Source: JAJTFA01 sp051715425
GTDB taxonomy: Bacteria; Bacteroidota; Bacteroidia; UKL13-3
Length of the DNA stretch: 64,000 bases
Direction: 5' to 3'
NCBI GenBank assembly: GCA_051715425.1
Contig: JBPXJS010000009.1
Coordinates: 281,847-345,846, forward strand
A program made the position numbers and the translations under genes. Positions 28,601-38,311 of this stretch are shown here, in pieces; positions within the stretch are counted from its first letter, which is position 1; each line of letters starts with the position of its first letter. The notes under the pieces were generated by a model, which was not told the origin of the DNA, made no database searches, and was given only the letters and a program-made list of their open reading frames with translations.

Positions 28601-31287
28601 ACGCTATAATCCACAAATACATTGTTGGCAGGTGTGGTAAAGGATATTGTTTGCGGACTTCCAATTGTTCCGGCTCCGCTAAAACTGATTACACCATTAG
28701 GTGCTCCGGCACCAACTGTTGTTACCAAACCGGTTCCTGTCATAGAGAAATTTCCTTTAATACTTAAGGTACTGGCACCTGAGGTTCCTGCATTCATATC
28801 CAGTGTACCGGCAGATTGGGAATAATTTCCGTTTATGGTAATGGTATATGCGGTGGAGTTATTTACACGCAATGTGCCACCGGTAACAGAAAGATTGTTT
28901 CCAATGGTAAGGTTGCCGGCAAATGTACGTGTGCCTCCTGCTACAATCACATTATAATAATTTGCTCCACTGGATACGGTTGTTACCGGAATATTGGCAG
29001 AGGCAGTATTAAACTGAACGGTACTGGTTCCAATAGTGTAAACATTAGTACCGGTGGTAAATGTGCCGTTTATCGCAATTGTTCCGCTGCTGCTTAATGT
29101 TCGGCCACCCGATGAAGAAGAAGTGAGGTTATTGTATGTGAATGCAGGAATGGTTTGAGATGAAGAACCATTAAATGCAACAGTATTATTTGTAGTTATA
29201 TAATTACCACTGGTAAATGTGGCCGATGGTGTAAATGTTCCGGAAATACTGATGGTACTGCCGCTGATAAGGGTAACACTATTTGTTGTTCTGGCTCCGC
29301 TTATGGTTAAATCAGTGTAGGTTCCGGCAACAATGGTTTGTGCACCGCTGGCATTATACTCCACGTCAAAAGCCCATGTTTTACCGGATGGAATTGGTGT
29401 AACACCTGTAACCTGGGTAGTTAGTAACCCGGTGCCACTTGTGGTAAATGCACCGGTAAGTGCATAAGTAACAAGATCTACAATAGCAGGAGAAGTGATG
29501 GTAAAGGTTCCGGCAACAGAAATGGCTCCCGAAAGTGTTTTGGTTCCGCTGCCACTTGCCGTAAGATGATTAAAATTAAAAGCAGGAATGGTTTGAGAAG
29601 TACCGTTAAAATCAACTGTTGAACTGGTTGTTGTGTAACTGCCGGCTCCCTTTGTAAATGTGCCTGAAATTCCGATGGTGCCAGAGTTGCTCAGGGTGCG
29701 GTTTCCTCCTGTTCCGTTTAGGTTGGTATAATTCCCGCTTACTATTGTTTGTGCCGATGCACTGTTGTATTCAACAGTAAAAGTCCAGGTATCTCCTGAA
29801 GGAATAGGTGTTGAAGAAGTGTTTTGGGTTCTTAGTGTTCCGGTTCCGGACGTAGTGGTAATGCCGGATAAGGTATAAGTTGACATATTTAATATGCGTC
29901 CGCTGTTTATTGTTAACGCCCTGCTCACAGTTGTGTTACCTGCTGCCGTTTTATCCCCTGTGCCCGAAATTGTAAGGTTGTTGTAGGTAAATACAGGAAT
30001 GGTTTGCACCCCTCCGTTAAACTCAAGTGTGCTGTTGGTTGTAATGTAGTTGCCTGTAGTAAATGTAGCTGAAGCGGTAAATGTTCCAGAGATACCTGTG
30101 GTTGCAGAGGCCGTAAAAGTAACGCTGTTGGTTGTTCTGGCCCCGCTCACGGTCAGGTTTTCGTAGTTTAATGCAGGAACAGTTTGTGTCCCTGTTCCGT
30201 TGAAATTAACTGAAGAACTTGTTGTGGTATATGTTCCTGAACCTGTAGTAAAAATGCCTGAAATAGTAATGGTACTGCCTAATGTGCGGTCGCCTCCGGA
30301 AGCTGTGAGATTAACATAACTTGCCGATGCAATTGTTTGTGCGCTCGAAGAATTGTATACAACATCACCAAGCCATGATTTAAATGCAGGAACTGGTGTT
30401 GAAGAAGTATTTTGAGTGTTTAATGTTCCGGTTCCGGTTACAGAGCCTAAGCTTCCAAGTAATTGATAAGTGCTCATGTCTAACGTTAATCCGGAAGTTA
30501 AGTTCAGGGTGCCATTTACAGTAAGGTTGGCTGCTGCTGTTTTGGTTCCTGATCCTGCTATATTAAGATAGGTGGTAAAGGTGCCACCAGGAATGGTTTG
30601 TGATGCTCCGTTAAAACTTACAATATAACTCCATGTTTTTCCGCTTGTAACGGGTGTTGATGAGGTATTTTGTGTAAGGAGATAACCTGTACCACTTGTT
30701 GTAAATGCTCCGGAAAGCTGATAGGTAGCCATATCTAAAGTGGAAACAGAGTTAATGGTTAACGTGCCACCAACAGAAATAGCTCCGCCTGCTGTTCTCG
30801 TTCCCGAATTAAGGATTGACAGGTGATGATAAGTTTTAGCTTGCACGGTTTGCGCGGCATTCAAGTCATAAGTAACGGTGCTACCAGATGCGAGTGTTCC
30901 TAATGTTGGAGAGTTTGCATTGGGTCGCTGTAGGATAAGTGTATTGGAACCGGAACTTGCTGAAGCAATATCAACCGTTGCGCTGAAAGTACCTCCTGAC
31001 TGTGTAACTGTTATGGCAGCTACCGAAGAATTGCCTATAACAACTTTTGAGTTTGTTCCGCTTACAGTCCAACTGCTGCTTATAGTAACAGAGGTGGTAT
31101 TTCTTATTTGAAATACCTGGTTATTGGATGTAAAATTTGCAGGAGCGGTTCCTGAGCCATTTGTATTGGTTCCCCATTGCGCTGTACTCGAAATGCTTCC
31201 TGAACCTTTATAATAGTAGGTTGTTTGTGCTTTTGTGACCAGTACCATACCGATCAGAAGCAGAAGTAGGAAAACTTTATTTTTCAT
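25648..31287 (-). CDS. T9SS-secreted beta-solenoid-like giant surface protein, 1879 aa
   Basis: The signal peptide ends near TKAQ (residue 21). Residues about 30-1330 are a long run of degenerate repeats of roughly 70-90 residues, rich in Thr, Ser, Gly and Asn, with recurring cores such as TSSTPIPSGKTW, SAQTI, YNNLTISG and GTFTASATF. This is the composition of a beta-helix stalk. The shared C-terminal module follows (1343-1790: RRYRMLSPGISG, WNLIGNPYPSP, VTFTESCKSS) and then a T9SS type A sorting domain (LLVYPNPANTEVSI, NGIYFIHAEG). It was probably built by repeat expansion. Surface display through T9SS is well supported; a ligand is unknown. A promoter element lies just upstream. Confidence 0.85.
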   Translation of the reverse strand: MKNKVFLLLLLIGMVLVTKAQTTYYYKGSGSISSTAQWGTNTNGSGTAPANFTSNNQVFQIRNTTSVTISSSWTVSGTNSKVVIGNSSVAAITVTQSGGTFSATVDIASASSGSNTLILQRPNANSPTLGTLASGSTVTYDLNAAQTVQAKTYHHLSILNSGTRTAGGAISVGGTLTINSVSTLDMATYQLSGAFTTSGTGYLLTQNTSSTPVTSGKTWSYIVSFNGASQTIPGGTFTTYLNIAGSGTKTAAANLTVNGTLNLTSGLTLDMSTYQLLGSLGSVTGTGTLNTQNTSSTPVPAFKSWLGDVVYNSSSAQTIASASYVNLTASGGDRTLGSTITISGIFTTGSGTYTTTSSSVNFNGTGTQTVPALNYENLTVSGARTTNSVTFTASATTGISGTFTASATFTTGNYITTNSTLEFNGGVQTIPVFTYNNLTISGTGDKTAAGNTTVSRALTINSGRILNMSTYTLSGITTTSGTGTLRTQNTSSTPIPSGDTWTFTVEYNSASAQTIVSGNYTNLNGTGGNRTLSNSGTIGISGTFTKGAGSYTTTSSTVDFNGTSQTIPAFNFNHLTASGSGTKTLSGAISVAGTFTITSPAIVDLVTYALTGAFTTSGTGLLTTQVTGVTPIPSGKTWAFDVEYNASGAQTIVAGTYTDLTISGARTTNSVTLISGSTISISGTFTPSATFTSGNYITTNNTVAFNGSSSQTIPAFTYNNLTSSSSGGRTLSSSGTIAINGTFTTGTNVYTIGTSTVQFNTASANIPVTTVSSGANYYNVIVAGGTRTFAGNLTIGNNLSVTGGTLRVNNSTAYTITINGNYSQSAGTLDMNAGTSGASTLSIKGNFSMTGTGLVTTVGAGAPNGVISFSGAGTIGSPQTISFTTPANNVFVDYSVESGTVTQFNSDIALSLYTSITFMSKFTVKSGGTLNMQGYAIIDENSYGSGGNNILYVNSGATLITSHASGMSGSTASANTKDSIHNGANFEFKGAITGTFPTYPLTTTINNLTTNRSAGVTMSQNITVGGTLVLTSGNIIVNGNTLSINGSISGTGSITGSATSNLAIRGSGSLGGNLSADQTTVGTTNLFNNITVNRSGETITLGNNLVVGGTFLDSAGTVAFGNTTLSGTGAFTLISGAGISLGNVSGITTSGATGNVQVSGTRTFSTSGNYTYSGSATQVFGNGLPATVNSLTINNGNTAMALNGSQTINGTLTLTNGKLVVGAYTLTLNGGFSGSSSNSLTANGTSSSLTIGGSGSFGTLYVDQTTSGTTNRFQNLTFNRNGQTITLGNSLEILSVVTPTDGTLASAGNLLLASDSTHTARVAIFGASADITGNINVQRYVPAVARRYRMLSPGISGFTFNDFKDDMFVTGTGGTSNGFDASPQNSTTIFTYQESTTGGRGWKAISNTSQGLSAGQGAFVFVRGDRTLSAPQWYTAPFVAQNAVTFDFTGSINKGNFSPTLTYTNTGSPTSDGWNLIGNPYPSPIDWTLVTKSNIATFTYAYDPSSNAYVANDGSQIIASGQGFFVQANGASPSVTFTESCKSSGTPLGLFKAGPTNRLTIRMVLDSLNSDVAWLRLNNGASMNYLSTEDAIKFANSGINMGFRVPSGPTNVQLNTVPPLTNVSDTFVLFANAAANTYRIEFTQLQNIPATKAILLRDLFTNTITDVRSTQVYNFTISNAASQGDRFQLIIIDQSALPVDFISINATLKNTTDAEITWSTATETNNDRFVVEKSSDNILFEETGTVKGAGNSQVRMNYAYTDKGAMNSGVDKIYYRIRQIDLNGSEHLSQVVSLSVAKMNTSNSSLLVYPNPANTEVSISSAQTGVVLGVIKIADITGKIIREIYSVQDKISFDISSLQNGIYFIHAEGMTTQKLMIKH

Positions 31288-31309
31288 AGTGGATTGCTGT
31301 TTTATGGTA

Positions 31310-31317
31310 CAAAGATA
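31310..31317 (-). promoter_or_regulatory. TAnnTTTG -7 promoter element before the 1879-aa gene
   Basis: On the minus strand it reads TATCTTTG, a perfect -7 consensus, 22 bp upstream of the ATG at 31287, and is followed by GTACC. The same arrangement (TATCTTCG followed by GTACC) precedes the 2182-aa gene. Confidence 0.5.
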
Positions 31318-31497
31318 TTTATTAATGAAATAAGTAGATTTATGGTATTCATCAGTTGGAAATCCAAAAAATATTTAATATGTTGAAAATCAGTAATTTA
31401 TATGTTATTTGTTGAATTTAGTTTTATATGAATTGCAGTATATTTTTTTAAACAGCAGTTCATTTTGTATAAATGTACGTTTGTTTTACAAAAGAAA

Positions 31498-31529
31498 GGC
31501 CGCCCGCTCTTAACCAAAGAGGGGCGGCC
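31498..31529 (-). terminator. Rho-independent terminator after the 2182-aa T9SS gene
   Basis: The minus-strand stem GGCCGCCCCTCT / AGAGCGGGCGGCC (one bulged G) with loop TTGGTTA is followed by TTTCTTTTG, 39 bases beyond the stop codon at 31569. It is a strong GC-rich intrinsic terminator, so this gene is probably its own transcription unit. Confidence 0.75.
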
Positions 31530-31568
31530 CTTGCAACCTATATATGATGAAAACAGCTTCTTTATTCG

Positions 31569-34500
31569 CTAGCGGTTTTCTACCACCAGCTTTTGTGATT
31601 TCATGTGATCAGTGGCAATAAAGTAAATGCCGTTGTTCAAATCGGAAACATCAATTGATAACCTGTTGCCTGTTACTTCAATTGTTTTTACTGTTTTACC
31701 CGTTATATCTGTAATGCTTATACTACCTGTTAAGGCTGTGCCGGATTCTATAGTTACGGTATTACTTGCAGGGTTTGGATAAAGCGAAATGCTGTTTGAT
31801 TTGGAGATGTTCGAAAGCTGAACAATGACCACATCTGAAACATCGCTTTTGCCATCAGCATCAACCTGTCTTATTCTGTAATACACCTTATCTGTACCTG
31901 CTAATTGCGCTTCAGTCACGGCTCTCTGGTCTGTATAAAGGTAGTGTTGCATGCTGTTGCTGTTGCCGGTTCCTTTAACAGTTCCGGTTTCTTCAAACAA
32001 AATCTTATCGTATGATTTTTCTATAACGAAATAATCATTATTGGTTTCACTGGCAGTAGCCCAGGTTACGGTGATATGATCTCCGGCCTTGTTTGCAGTA
32101 ATGCTCATAAATTCTACAGGCAATGCACTCTGATCAATAATAATCAGTTGGAAGCGGTTACCCTGTGAAGCAGGATTGGAGGTGGTGCTGAAAGCATATA
32201 CCTGGGTTGAACGCACATCAGTTATCGTATTCGTAAATAAGTCGCGGAGTAGAATGGCTTTTGATGCTGGTATATTCTGCAATTGACTAAACTCCAATTG
32301 ATATGAGTTTGCTGCTGCATTGGCAAACAAAACAAATGTATCAGAAACATTGGTTAATGGTGGTACCGTGTTCAATTGAACATTGGTAGGTCCGGCCTCC
32401 ACCTTAAATCCCATATTGATACCTGAGTTGGTAAACTTAATGGCATCTTCTGCGGATGAATAGTTGGTGCTTGTTCCATTAACAAAACGCAACCAGGCCA
32501 CATCACTGTTTAGCGAATCACGTACCATCTTTATTGTAAAGCGGTTTGCCGGCCCGGATTTGAAATAGCTTGTAGGTGCTCCGTTTATTTTACAGGCTTC
32601 CGTAAAAGTTACAGATGGCGATGCGGCATTGGCATGCACAAAAAATGCTTGTCCGGATGCTACAGGAACACTTCCATCATTGGATGCATAACTGTTTGTT
32701 GAGGGATCAAGAATATAGATAAACGGATTAAGATTTGTTTTAGAAACTGCCGACCAATCTATCTGTGATGGATATGGATTACCAATAAGATTCCATCCGT
32801 CACTTGCTGCAACACCTGTATTGGTGTATGTAATAGCTGGTGAGAAGTTTCCTTTGTTTACAGGCCCAACAAAATCTGCGGTTACTTCATTTTGGTCTAC
32901 AAAAGGAGAGGTATACCATTGCGGTGCAGGTAACGTGCGGTCTCCCCGAACAAATACGTAAGCTCCCTGTCCGGCACTTAATGCCTGATTAATATTGGTA
33001 ATGGCTTTCCACCCACGTCCACCTGTGGTAGATTCCTGATAAGTATAAATAGTAGAACTGTTTTGTGGCGATGCGTCAAAACCATTGCTAACACCACCAG
33101 GTCCTGATACGAGTATATCATCTTTCAGGTCACTGAATGTGAAGCCTGTGGTATTAGGTGATAACATCCTGTACCTTCTTGTTAGGGCAGGGATATAACG
33201 TTGCGAAACAACATTTCCTGTAATATCAGCTGTTGATGGGATGGCTGCAATTCTTGCGGTTCCTGATGAGTTGGAAATAAGTGTGAGGTTATTGTTGGTG
33301 CTTATTTTTCCATTGCTTAAAGTTACGGTACCTGAAACTTCAACTGAATTGCCAAGTGTTATGGAGTCATCGGCATTTCCTGAACCAATATTGATGGTTA
33401 GGTTTTGAAGGCGGTTTGTTGTTCCCGGTGTTGTTTGATCCAACTTTAAACTGCCCACATTGCCATCTCCGTTGATGGTAATGGATGAGGTATTGCTGCC
33501 CCTTACCACACCACTTCCGCTGATGGTTCCGTTAATAATCAGGTTTCTGCCATTCAGGTCAATTCTTTTATTAGATTCTGTAAGTTCAAGGCTGTTCACA
33601 GTAATATCAGAAGGCAATGCAGGCATGTTTACTGCTGAACCACTGATAATAATATTTGCATTTGTTGGCGGCACTACATTATCACACCAGTTGGTGGGGT
33701 CGTTCCAGTTTGTGTTTATACCAAGCCATAATGGATTAACTGAAACAACTGCAGAGGCCGACATATAACTGTTGCAATTGGTAGAAGTACTTGTGGCTAC
33801 TACCCTGTACGATCCTTCCACTGTTACATTATTAAATGATAGGGAAGAACCAGTTCCTGATATCACATCGGAAGCAGAAACTCCTGACCTGAATAGCTGG
33901 TAAGTTGTACCGGATTCAGAACCAGAAAGAGAAAAAGTAACACCAGTTCCACCTGCGCAATAAGAGCCCGTGCCTGAAAGCACAAAGGGTGCAGGTAAAG
34001 AAATACTTTGCAATGCTGATGTGAGGGTGTTGTTGGAGGCATTATTATCATTGGTGGTGGTAGCTGTAGCAGAATAAGTATAATTACCTGCATTAATCAC
34101 CTGATAGGTGGTTGTTAATGTAATGTTCTGCGTGGCAGATGCAGCAAGGGTTCCGGTATTTATTACCACATTGCTGAATGTGGTTGTTACATTGCCTGGA
34201 TCTGTGGCATAACCGGAAACTGTTACAGGATTTAAACTTAAATCTAAAGGAGCGGTGCTGTAATTGATTAATGTTACCGTTACAGTGGTATTGCCGCAGT
34301 TGTTTTGCGAAGGGCTTACAAAGGCACTGATACCAACATCAACATCATTTATTCTTATGGTAAATGTTGGATCTGCCGGAGTTCCTGTCCCGAAATCATA
34401 TACCCTCACATAATAAGTTTGACCTACAGTGAGCCCGCTTGCACTGAGATTTTCGGAAAGGCTGTTTCCTGCGGTGTTCACACAACTTAACGAAGTAAGA

Positions 34501-37500
34501 GAACCGCACGAACCTGAAAACAACTCAACAACCGCATTAAATCCTGTGGCTGGTTGTACACTAATATTGTGATTTGACGATGAAGCAACAAAACTATACC
34601 ATACGTCATCATCGGCCACACCAGCTAAACCAGCTAAAGAGAGGCTTGCATTAAGTGTTGTACCTGATACCGGTGCAGATGATGCCGGATTCATAGATAC
34701 TGCTCCACTGCAATCATCATTTGCTGGTGGTGCGGCTACCGTTGTAAACGATCCTACAGAGCAACCGGTGGCACTTCCAGATCCGTTTTTCGGAATAATA
34801 TTCCAATAATAGGTGGTATTATAACTTAGTCCGCTTGCTGCATATGTTGTGCCTGCCTGCGATGTGGAAACGCGCACAGATGCATTCAATGAAGAAACCT
34901 GAGACTGATTGTTGCTTAAGTAAACATCATATGAAGTTGGTGAACCGGATCCCGCAGACCATGATAAAGTGGGAGCAATAGAGATGCTGGTTGCAGCCAA
35001 AGCCGGAGAGGAAAGTGTTGCACAGGAAGGAGTTGTTCCTGTTGTAGCAAAAGTATAATATCCGCATGATGCCGATGTACCGTTGCTGTTTGTGCAGGTT
35101 ACTTTCCAGTAATACATGGTTCCGTTATTTAATGTATTGGCCGGAATATTAAAGCTTGTTCCTGTTATGCCACTTGATCCGCTTAAGGTTACCAGAGAGC
35201 TGAATTGTGGATCAGTTGCCACCTGCACGGTATATGTTTTAGATCCCACAGATGGGGATGTAGAAGCTGACCATGATAAGGTCTGCTGATTTGATTTGTT
35301 GATATTGGATACTCCATTTGACGGAGAGCTGAGTACAGGGCAATTAGGAACTCCGTTTTCTACCAATATGGTAAATCCTGTGGTTGGAGTGGCGCCATTA
35401 GCAGAGTGGTATACCCTAATAAAGTAGTTGCTTCCAATGGTGGTATTTAAATCGGCATACTCTACTCCGGATGCTCCGGTGCTGCTTACACAACCCATAT
35501 TGCTTAAGCTACCGCATGATCCTGAAAAATATTGCATGACTGCATTAAAGGCGGATCCACCATCAACAGTAATTCGTGTAATGGTGCTTGTTGCCGTAAA
35601 CGTATACCAAACATCATCATCAGGTGTTCCGGGCGAACCTGCAGTACAGGTTGCAATTCCGGATGAAGCGCTGGCGTTGGCGGTGTTGCCTGATGCAACC
35701 GCGGCACCAATAGTAAGAGCAACCGCTCCTGCACAATTATCATTAGAAGGAGGGGATATCAGGTTATAAACAGAAACCACAAAATTACCCGAACCACCGG
35801 CTCCTGTATTGGCATCATAAACACGCACAAAATATGTTCCTTCTACAAGAGAGTTGGCTGTTAATGTTTCAATCAGTCCGTTTCCTGTTGCATTGGCGCA
35901 ACCTACAGCGGTTAAAGAATTACAGTTTCCGGAGAATAGCTGAACCACCGGATTGTAGCCTCCGGAACCGTTTACTGTGATGGCGTAATTGCCTGCCGAT
36001 GTTACTGTGAAGTTAAACCATACATCGTCATCAGCCGTACCGGGTGATGAAGCAGAACAAACCGGAATAGAGGAAGAAGCTGTGGCTGGTTTTGATGAGT
36101 ATACCTGGCAAAAATCATTTTGAACTCCTGATTGTACAGGAAGTGTAATGGCTCCGCTACAATCATTATTGCTTATAGTTCTTGAACTCTCATTAGCCGA
36201 TGAAGGCGAACTGTTTGGCGTGAGACTAATCATAGAATAACAATCAGGAAGCTCAGAGATACTGTTGGTATTGGTATGGCTAAAGTTTCTGACATTGGCA
36301 ATCTGCTGGCAAACCAACTGTCCCGATGTGGGGGTGCTGTTTACTGTTAATCCGCTCACCCCTGAGCTGTATGAGTAGGTATAGTTAACGGTCCCGTTAA
36401 AGCCAAACATTCTTCCATAAACAAATTCAATTTTATCATTCTGTTCGTATAGCTTTAACTGGAAATTGATACTTGGTCCTGCATTACTATAAATTTCCAT
36501 CTCTGTCCACTCGATGGTTAATACCTGATTTCCCTGGGTACCCGTGATGAGATATTTAATGGAATTCTCCAGAAGGGTTCTTTGTATCGCCTGCGACTGA
36601 CTGGAAATATATCCCTGACAAACGAGGTCTTCCCAGAAAGGTGCAATCATTTGAGTTTGCGAGGAAAAATTATTAGTATAACTGGCCGAAGAGGACATAT
36701 TGAAAGTGACAAAACCATTGGTATTTACTTTAAGAGATGTAATGGCTCTGTCCTGATAGGAGAAGCCTGTAAAGCCTAATGCTGTGAGATCAAGTTCATC
36801 ACTCATTTTATCATCCGCATTATAAGTACCACTCCATCCAAAATTGTTTCCGGCAGAAATGATACTTGTGTAGGTGATGTCTTCTGATCTTGTAATCTCA
36901 AAGCTTAAATTAGGAATACCTGTGGTGAAGCTCCATGTAGGGCAACCGGTTGCTGCGTTTCCTTCACTGTTTTTTGGCACAACTTTCCAGTAATAAGTTG
37001 TAAGGGAACTTAGCGGTGCTGTTACCGTATAACTGGTTGTAGCCTGGGCAGAAACAAATGTGGAATAATCTTCATTGTTTACCATTGTTTGGTTGGCTCC
37101 AAAATACACATCATAATAGGTAGCACCGCATATTGATGGCCAGCTTAAAACAGGAGCCGGAGTATAGGAAACCGAAGTTTGTCCGTTTGTCGGGCTGCTT
37201 GGTGAAGTTGTAACAGCCACAGGAACGTACACAAGTGCTGCATCAGAGTGATTATAGGCTTTGTCTTCATGGATGATAGCATACGCATAGAAGGTGCCGG
37301 CAGAAATGGTATTATCGGTATAGGTTGTTGAGCCGCAGGTAACCGTATCAAGTACGGTCCAGCTGCCTGAGGTATTTAAGCCATAACCTCCTGAAGCCGA
37401 ATAGGCCGTTTGATCTGTAAGGGTTGGTGCGGTGGCCGGACATGAACTGGTTCTTCTCAAAATAATGGTACGGTCAACTCCTGAACCACCACTATTATCC

Positions 37501-38117
37501 GAGCTGTTGGACCAGGAAATGGTTGCCGAAGTTGAAGTGTAGTTAACGCTTGCCCCACCAGGAGCATCCGGCTTGGTAAGGTCTACGGTATTTGTTGAAC
37601 TAACATAGGCCACAATATCATCCCAATAAAAAGTTCTGCTTGTTGAACCCGAACTGAGATACATGTTTAACCGCGGGGTATAGGTTTGAGCACTGCCAGA
37701 GGTGTTCTGAATTGCCCTCGTAATCTGATATGTGGTATTTGCAGATGAGGGAGTTACTGCAGATCCCATATTTCCTGTTACTCCAAGTTGCACCCTGGAG
37801 GAGGAACTGCTTCCGCTAACGCGGTAGTAGCCTATCAAAATCAGGTACATATTATTTGGAACGGTAACATTTGCTGCATTCTCCACATAATAGGAGGTTG
37901 TCCTTGTGTTGGTAGCGTTTGAATAGGCTCTGCTGCCTGTTCTAACCGGATTGTTAGTTACGTTGCTGGTTCCGGGATGTGTTGTTGTTGTCCAGCCGGA
38001 TGGGCTTGAGCTTACTTCAAATCCGTAATTTGTAACCGGGTTTGGTTGGGCCGAAGACCTGAGTTGAATCAAACTGACCACAGTTATCATCAAAAGGGTT
38101 GTAATTATATTCTTCAT
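31569..38117 (-). CDS. Giant T9SS-secreted protein with fibronectin and pre-peptidase-like domains, 2182 aa
   Basis: The signal peptide ends near SSAQ (residue 24). A carbohydrate-binding-like beta-sandwich (25-170, starting VTNYGFEVSSS) is followed by fibronectin-type repeats. Several pre-peptidase-C-like domains come next, each opening with a CSGA or NCAGA motif and containing DDDVW-F and YFVRVYD signatures (about 640-780, 790-930, 1170-1290). A short beta-solenoid region precedes the shared module (1647-2100: RRYRMLSPNTTG, WNLIGNPYPSQ) and a T9SS type A sorting domain (ISLYPNPASNTVTI, NGIYFIATD). No peptidase catalytic residues were seen, so a binding role is more likely than cleavage. It has the most varied N-terminal part of the four paralogues. 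Confidence 0.85.
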   Translation of the reverse strand: MKNIITTLLMITVVSLIQLRSSAQPNPVTNYGFEVSSSPSGWTTTTHPGTSNVTNNPVRTGSRAYSNATNTRTTSYYVENAANVTVPNNMYLILIGYYRVSGSSSSSRVQLGVTGNMGSAVTPSSANTTYQITRAIQNTSGSAQTYTPRLNMYLSSGSTSRTFYWDDIVAYVSSTNTVDLTKPDAPGGASVNYTSTSATISWSNSSDNSGGSGVDRTIILRRTSSCPATAPTLTDQTAYSASGGYGLNTSGSWTVLDTVTCGSTTYTDNTISAGTFYAYAIIHEDKAYNHSDAALVYVPVAVTTSPSSPTNGQTSVSYTPAPVLSWPSICGATYYDVYFGANQTMVNNEDYSTFVSAQATTSYTVTAPLSSLTTYYWKVVPKNSEGNAATGCPTWSFTTGIPNLSFEITRSEDITYTSIISAGNNFGWSGTYNADDKMSDELDLTALGFTGFSYQDRAITSLKVNTNGFVTFNMSSSASYTNNFSSQTQMIAPFWEDLVCQGYISSQSQAIQRTLLENSIKYLITGTQGNQVLTIEWTEMEIYSNAGPSINFQLKLYEQNDKIEFVYGRMFGFNGTVNYTYSYSSGVSGLTVNSTPTSGQLVCQQIANVRNFSHTNTNSISELPDCYSMISLTPNSSPSSANESSRTISNNDCSGAITLPVQSGVQNDFCQVYSSKPATASSSIPVCSASSPGTADDDVWFNFTVTSAGNYAITVNGSGGYNPVVQLFSGNCNSLTAVGCANATGNGLIETLTANSLVEGTYFVRVYDANTGAGGSGNFVVSVYNLISPPSNDNCAGAVALTIGAAVASGNTANASASSGIATCTAGSPGTPDDDVWYTFTATSTITRITVDGGSAFNAVMQYFSGSCGSLSNMGCVSSTGASGVEYADLNTTIGSNYFIRVYHSANGATPTTGFTILVENGVPNCPVLSSPSNGVSNINKSNQQTLSWSASTSPSVGSKTYTVQVATDPQFSSLVTLSGSSGITGTSFNIPANTLNNGTMYYWKVTCTNSNGTSASCGYYTFATTGTTPSCATLSSPALAATSISIAPTLSWSAGSGSPTSYDVYLSNNQSQVSSLNASVRVSTSQAGTTYAASGLSYNTTYYWNIIPKNGSGSATGCSVGSFTTVAAPPANDDCSGAVSMNPASSAPVSGTTLNASLSLAGLAGVADDDVWYSFVASSSNHNISVQPATGFNAVVELFSGSCGSLTSLSCVNTAGNSLSENLSASGLTVGQTYYVRVYDFGTGTPADPTFTIRINDVDVGISAFVSPSQNNCGNTTVTVTLINYSTAPLDLSLNPVTVSGYATDPGNVTTTFSNVVINTGTLAASATQNITLTTTYQVINAGNYTYSATATTTNDNNASNNTLTSALQSISLPAPFVLSGTGSYCAGGTGVTFSLSGSESGTTYQLFRSGVSASDVISGTGSSLSFNNVTVEGSYRVVATSTSTNCNSYMSASAVVSVNPLWLGINTNWNDPTNWCDNVVPPTNANIIISGSAVNMPALPSDITVNSLELTESNKRIDLNGRNLIINGTISGSGVVRGSNTSSITINGDGNVGSLKLDQTTPGTTNRLQNLTINIGSGNADDSITLGNSVEVSGTVTLSNGKISTNNNLTLISNSSGTARIAAIPSTADITGNVVSQRYIPALTRRYRMLSPNTTGFTFSDLKDDILVSGPGGVSNGFDASPQNSSTIYTYQESTTGGRGWKAITNINQALSAGQGAYVFVRGDRTLPAPQWYTSPFVDQNEVTADFVGPVNKGNFSPAITYTNTGVAASDGWNLIGNPYPSQIDWSAVSKTNLNPFIYILDPSTNSYASNDGSVPVASGQAFFVHANAASPSVTFTEACKINGAPTSYFKSGPANRFTIKMVRDSLNSDVAWLRFVNGTSTNYSSAEDAIKFTNSGINMGFKVEAGPTNVQLNTVPPLTNVSDTFVLFANAAANSYQLEFSQLQNIPASKAILLRDLFTNTITDVRSTQVYAFSTTSNPASQGNRFQLIIIDQSALPVEFMSITANKAGDHITVTWATASETNNDYFVIEKSYDKILFEETGTVKGTGNSNSMQHYLYTDQRAVTEAQLAGTDKVYYRIRQVDADGKSDVSDVVIVQLSNISKSNSISLYPNPASNTVTIESGTALTGSISITDITGKTVKTIEVTGNRLSIDVSDLNNGIYFIATDHMKSQKLVVENR

Positions 38118-38143
38118 ACCTTACGAATTGCTTATTAGTGGTA

Positions 38144-38151
38144 CGAAGATA
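38144..38151 (-). promoter_or_regulatory. Near-consensus -7 element (TATCTTCG) before the 2182-aa gene
   Basis: The minus strand reads TATCTTCG followed by GTACC, one mismatch from TAnnTTTG, 26 bp before the ATG at 38117, in the same local context as the element before the 1879-aa gene. Confidence 0.4.
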
Positions 38152-38311
38152 TAGTAAAATAAAATAAACGGCTGTTATGTCCAATATCATGTTTGTTTTA
38201 AGTGATTGGTTATCAGTGGATAAAAATTTTCCACATATGTGCAAAATACAGTACGAGAAGCTGTATGATTATTTAAATGGAATAAAAAATGATATGAATT
38301 GTTTTTTGAAA

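Noticed and set aside
15594..31111. Many plus-strand open frames (60-167 codons) inside the T9SS genes
   Set aside because: They are antisense to the giant Ser/Thr/Gly-rich genes, whose codon bias opens the opposite frame. They have no start signals, no family features, and Val/Pro/Leu-rich compositions typical of such shadows.
38215..38235. Two DnaA-box-like sequences (AGTGGATAA and TTTTCCACA, inverted)
   Set aside because: Only two matches, in AT-rich DNA, with no dnaA or replication genes nearby. This is expected by chance and is not enough for an origin.
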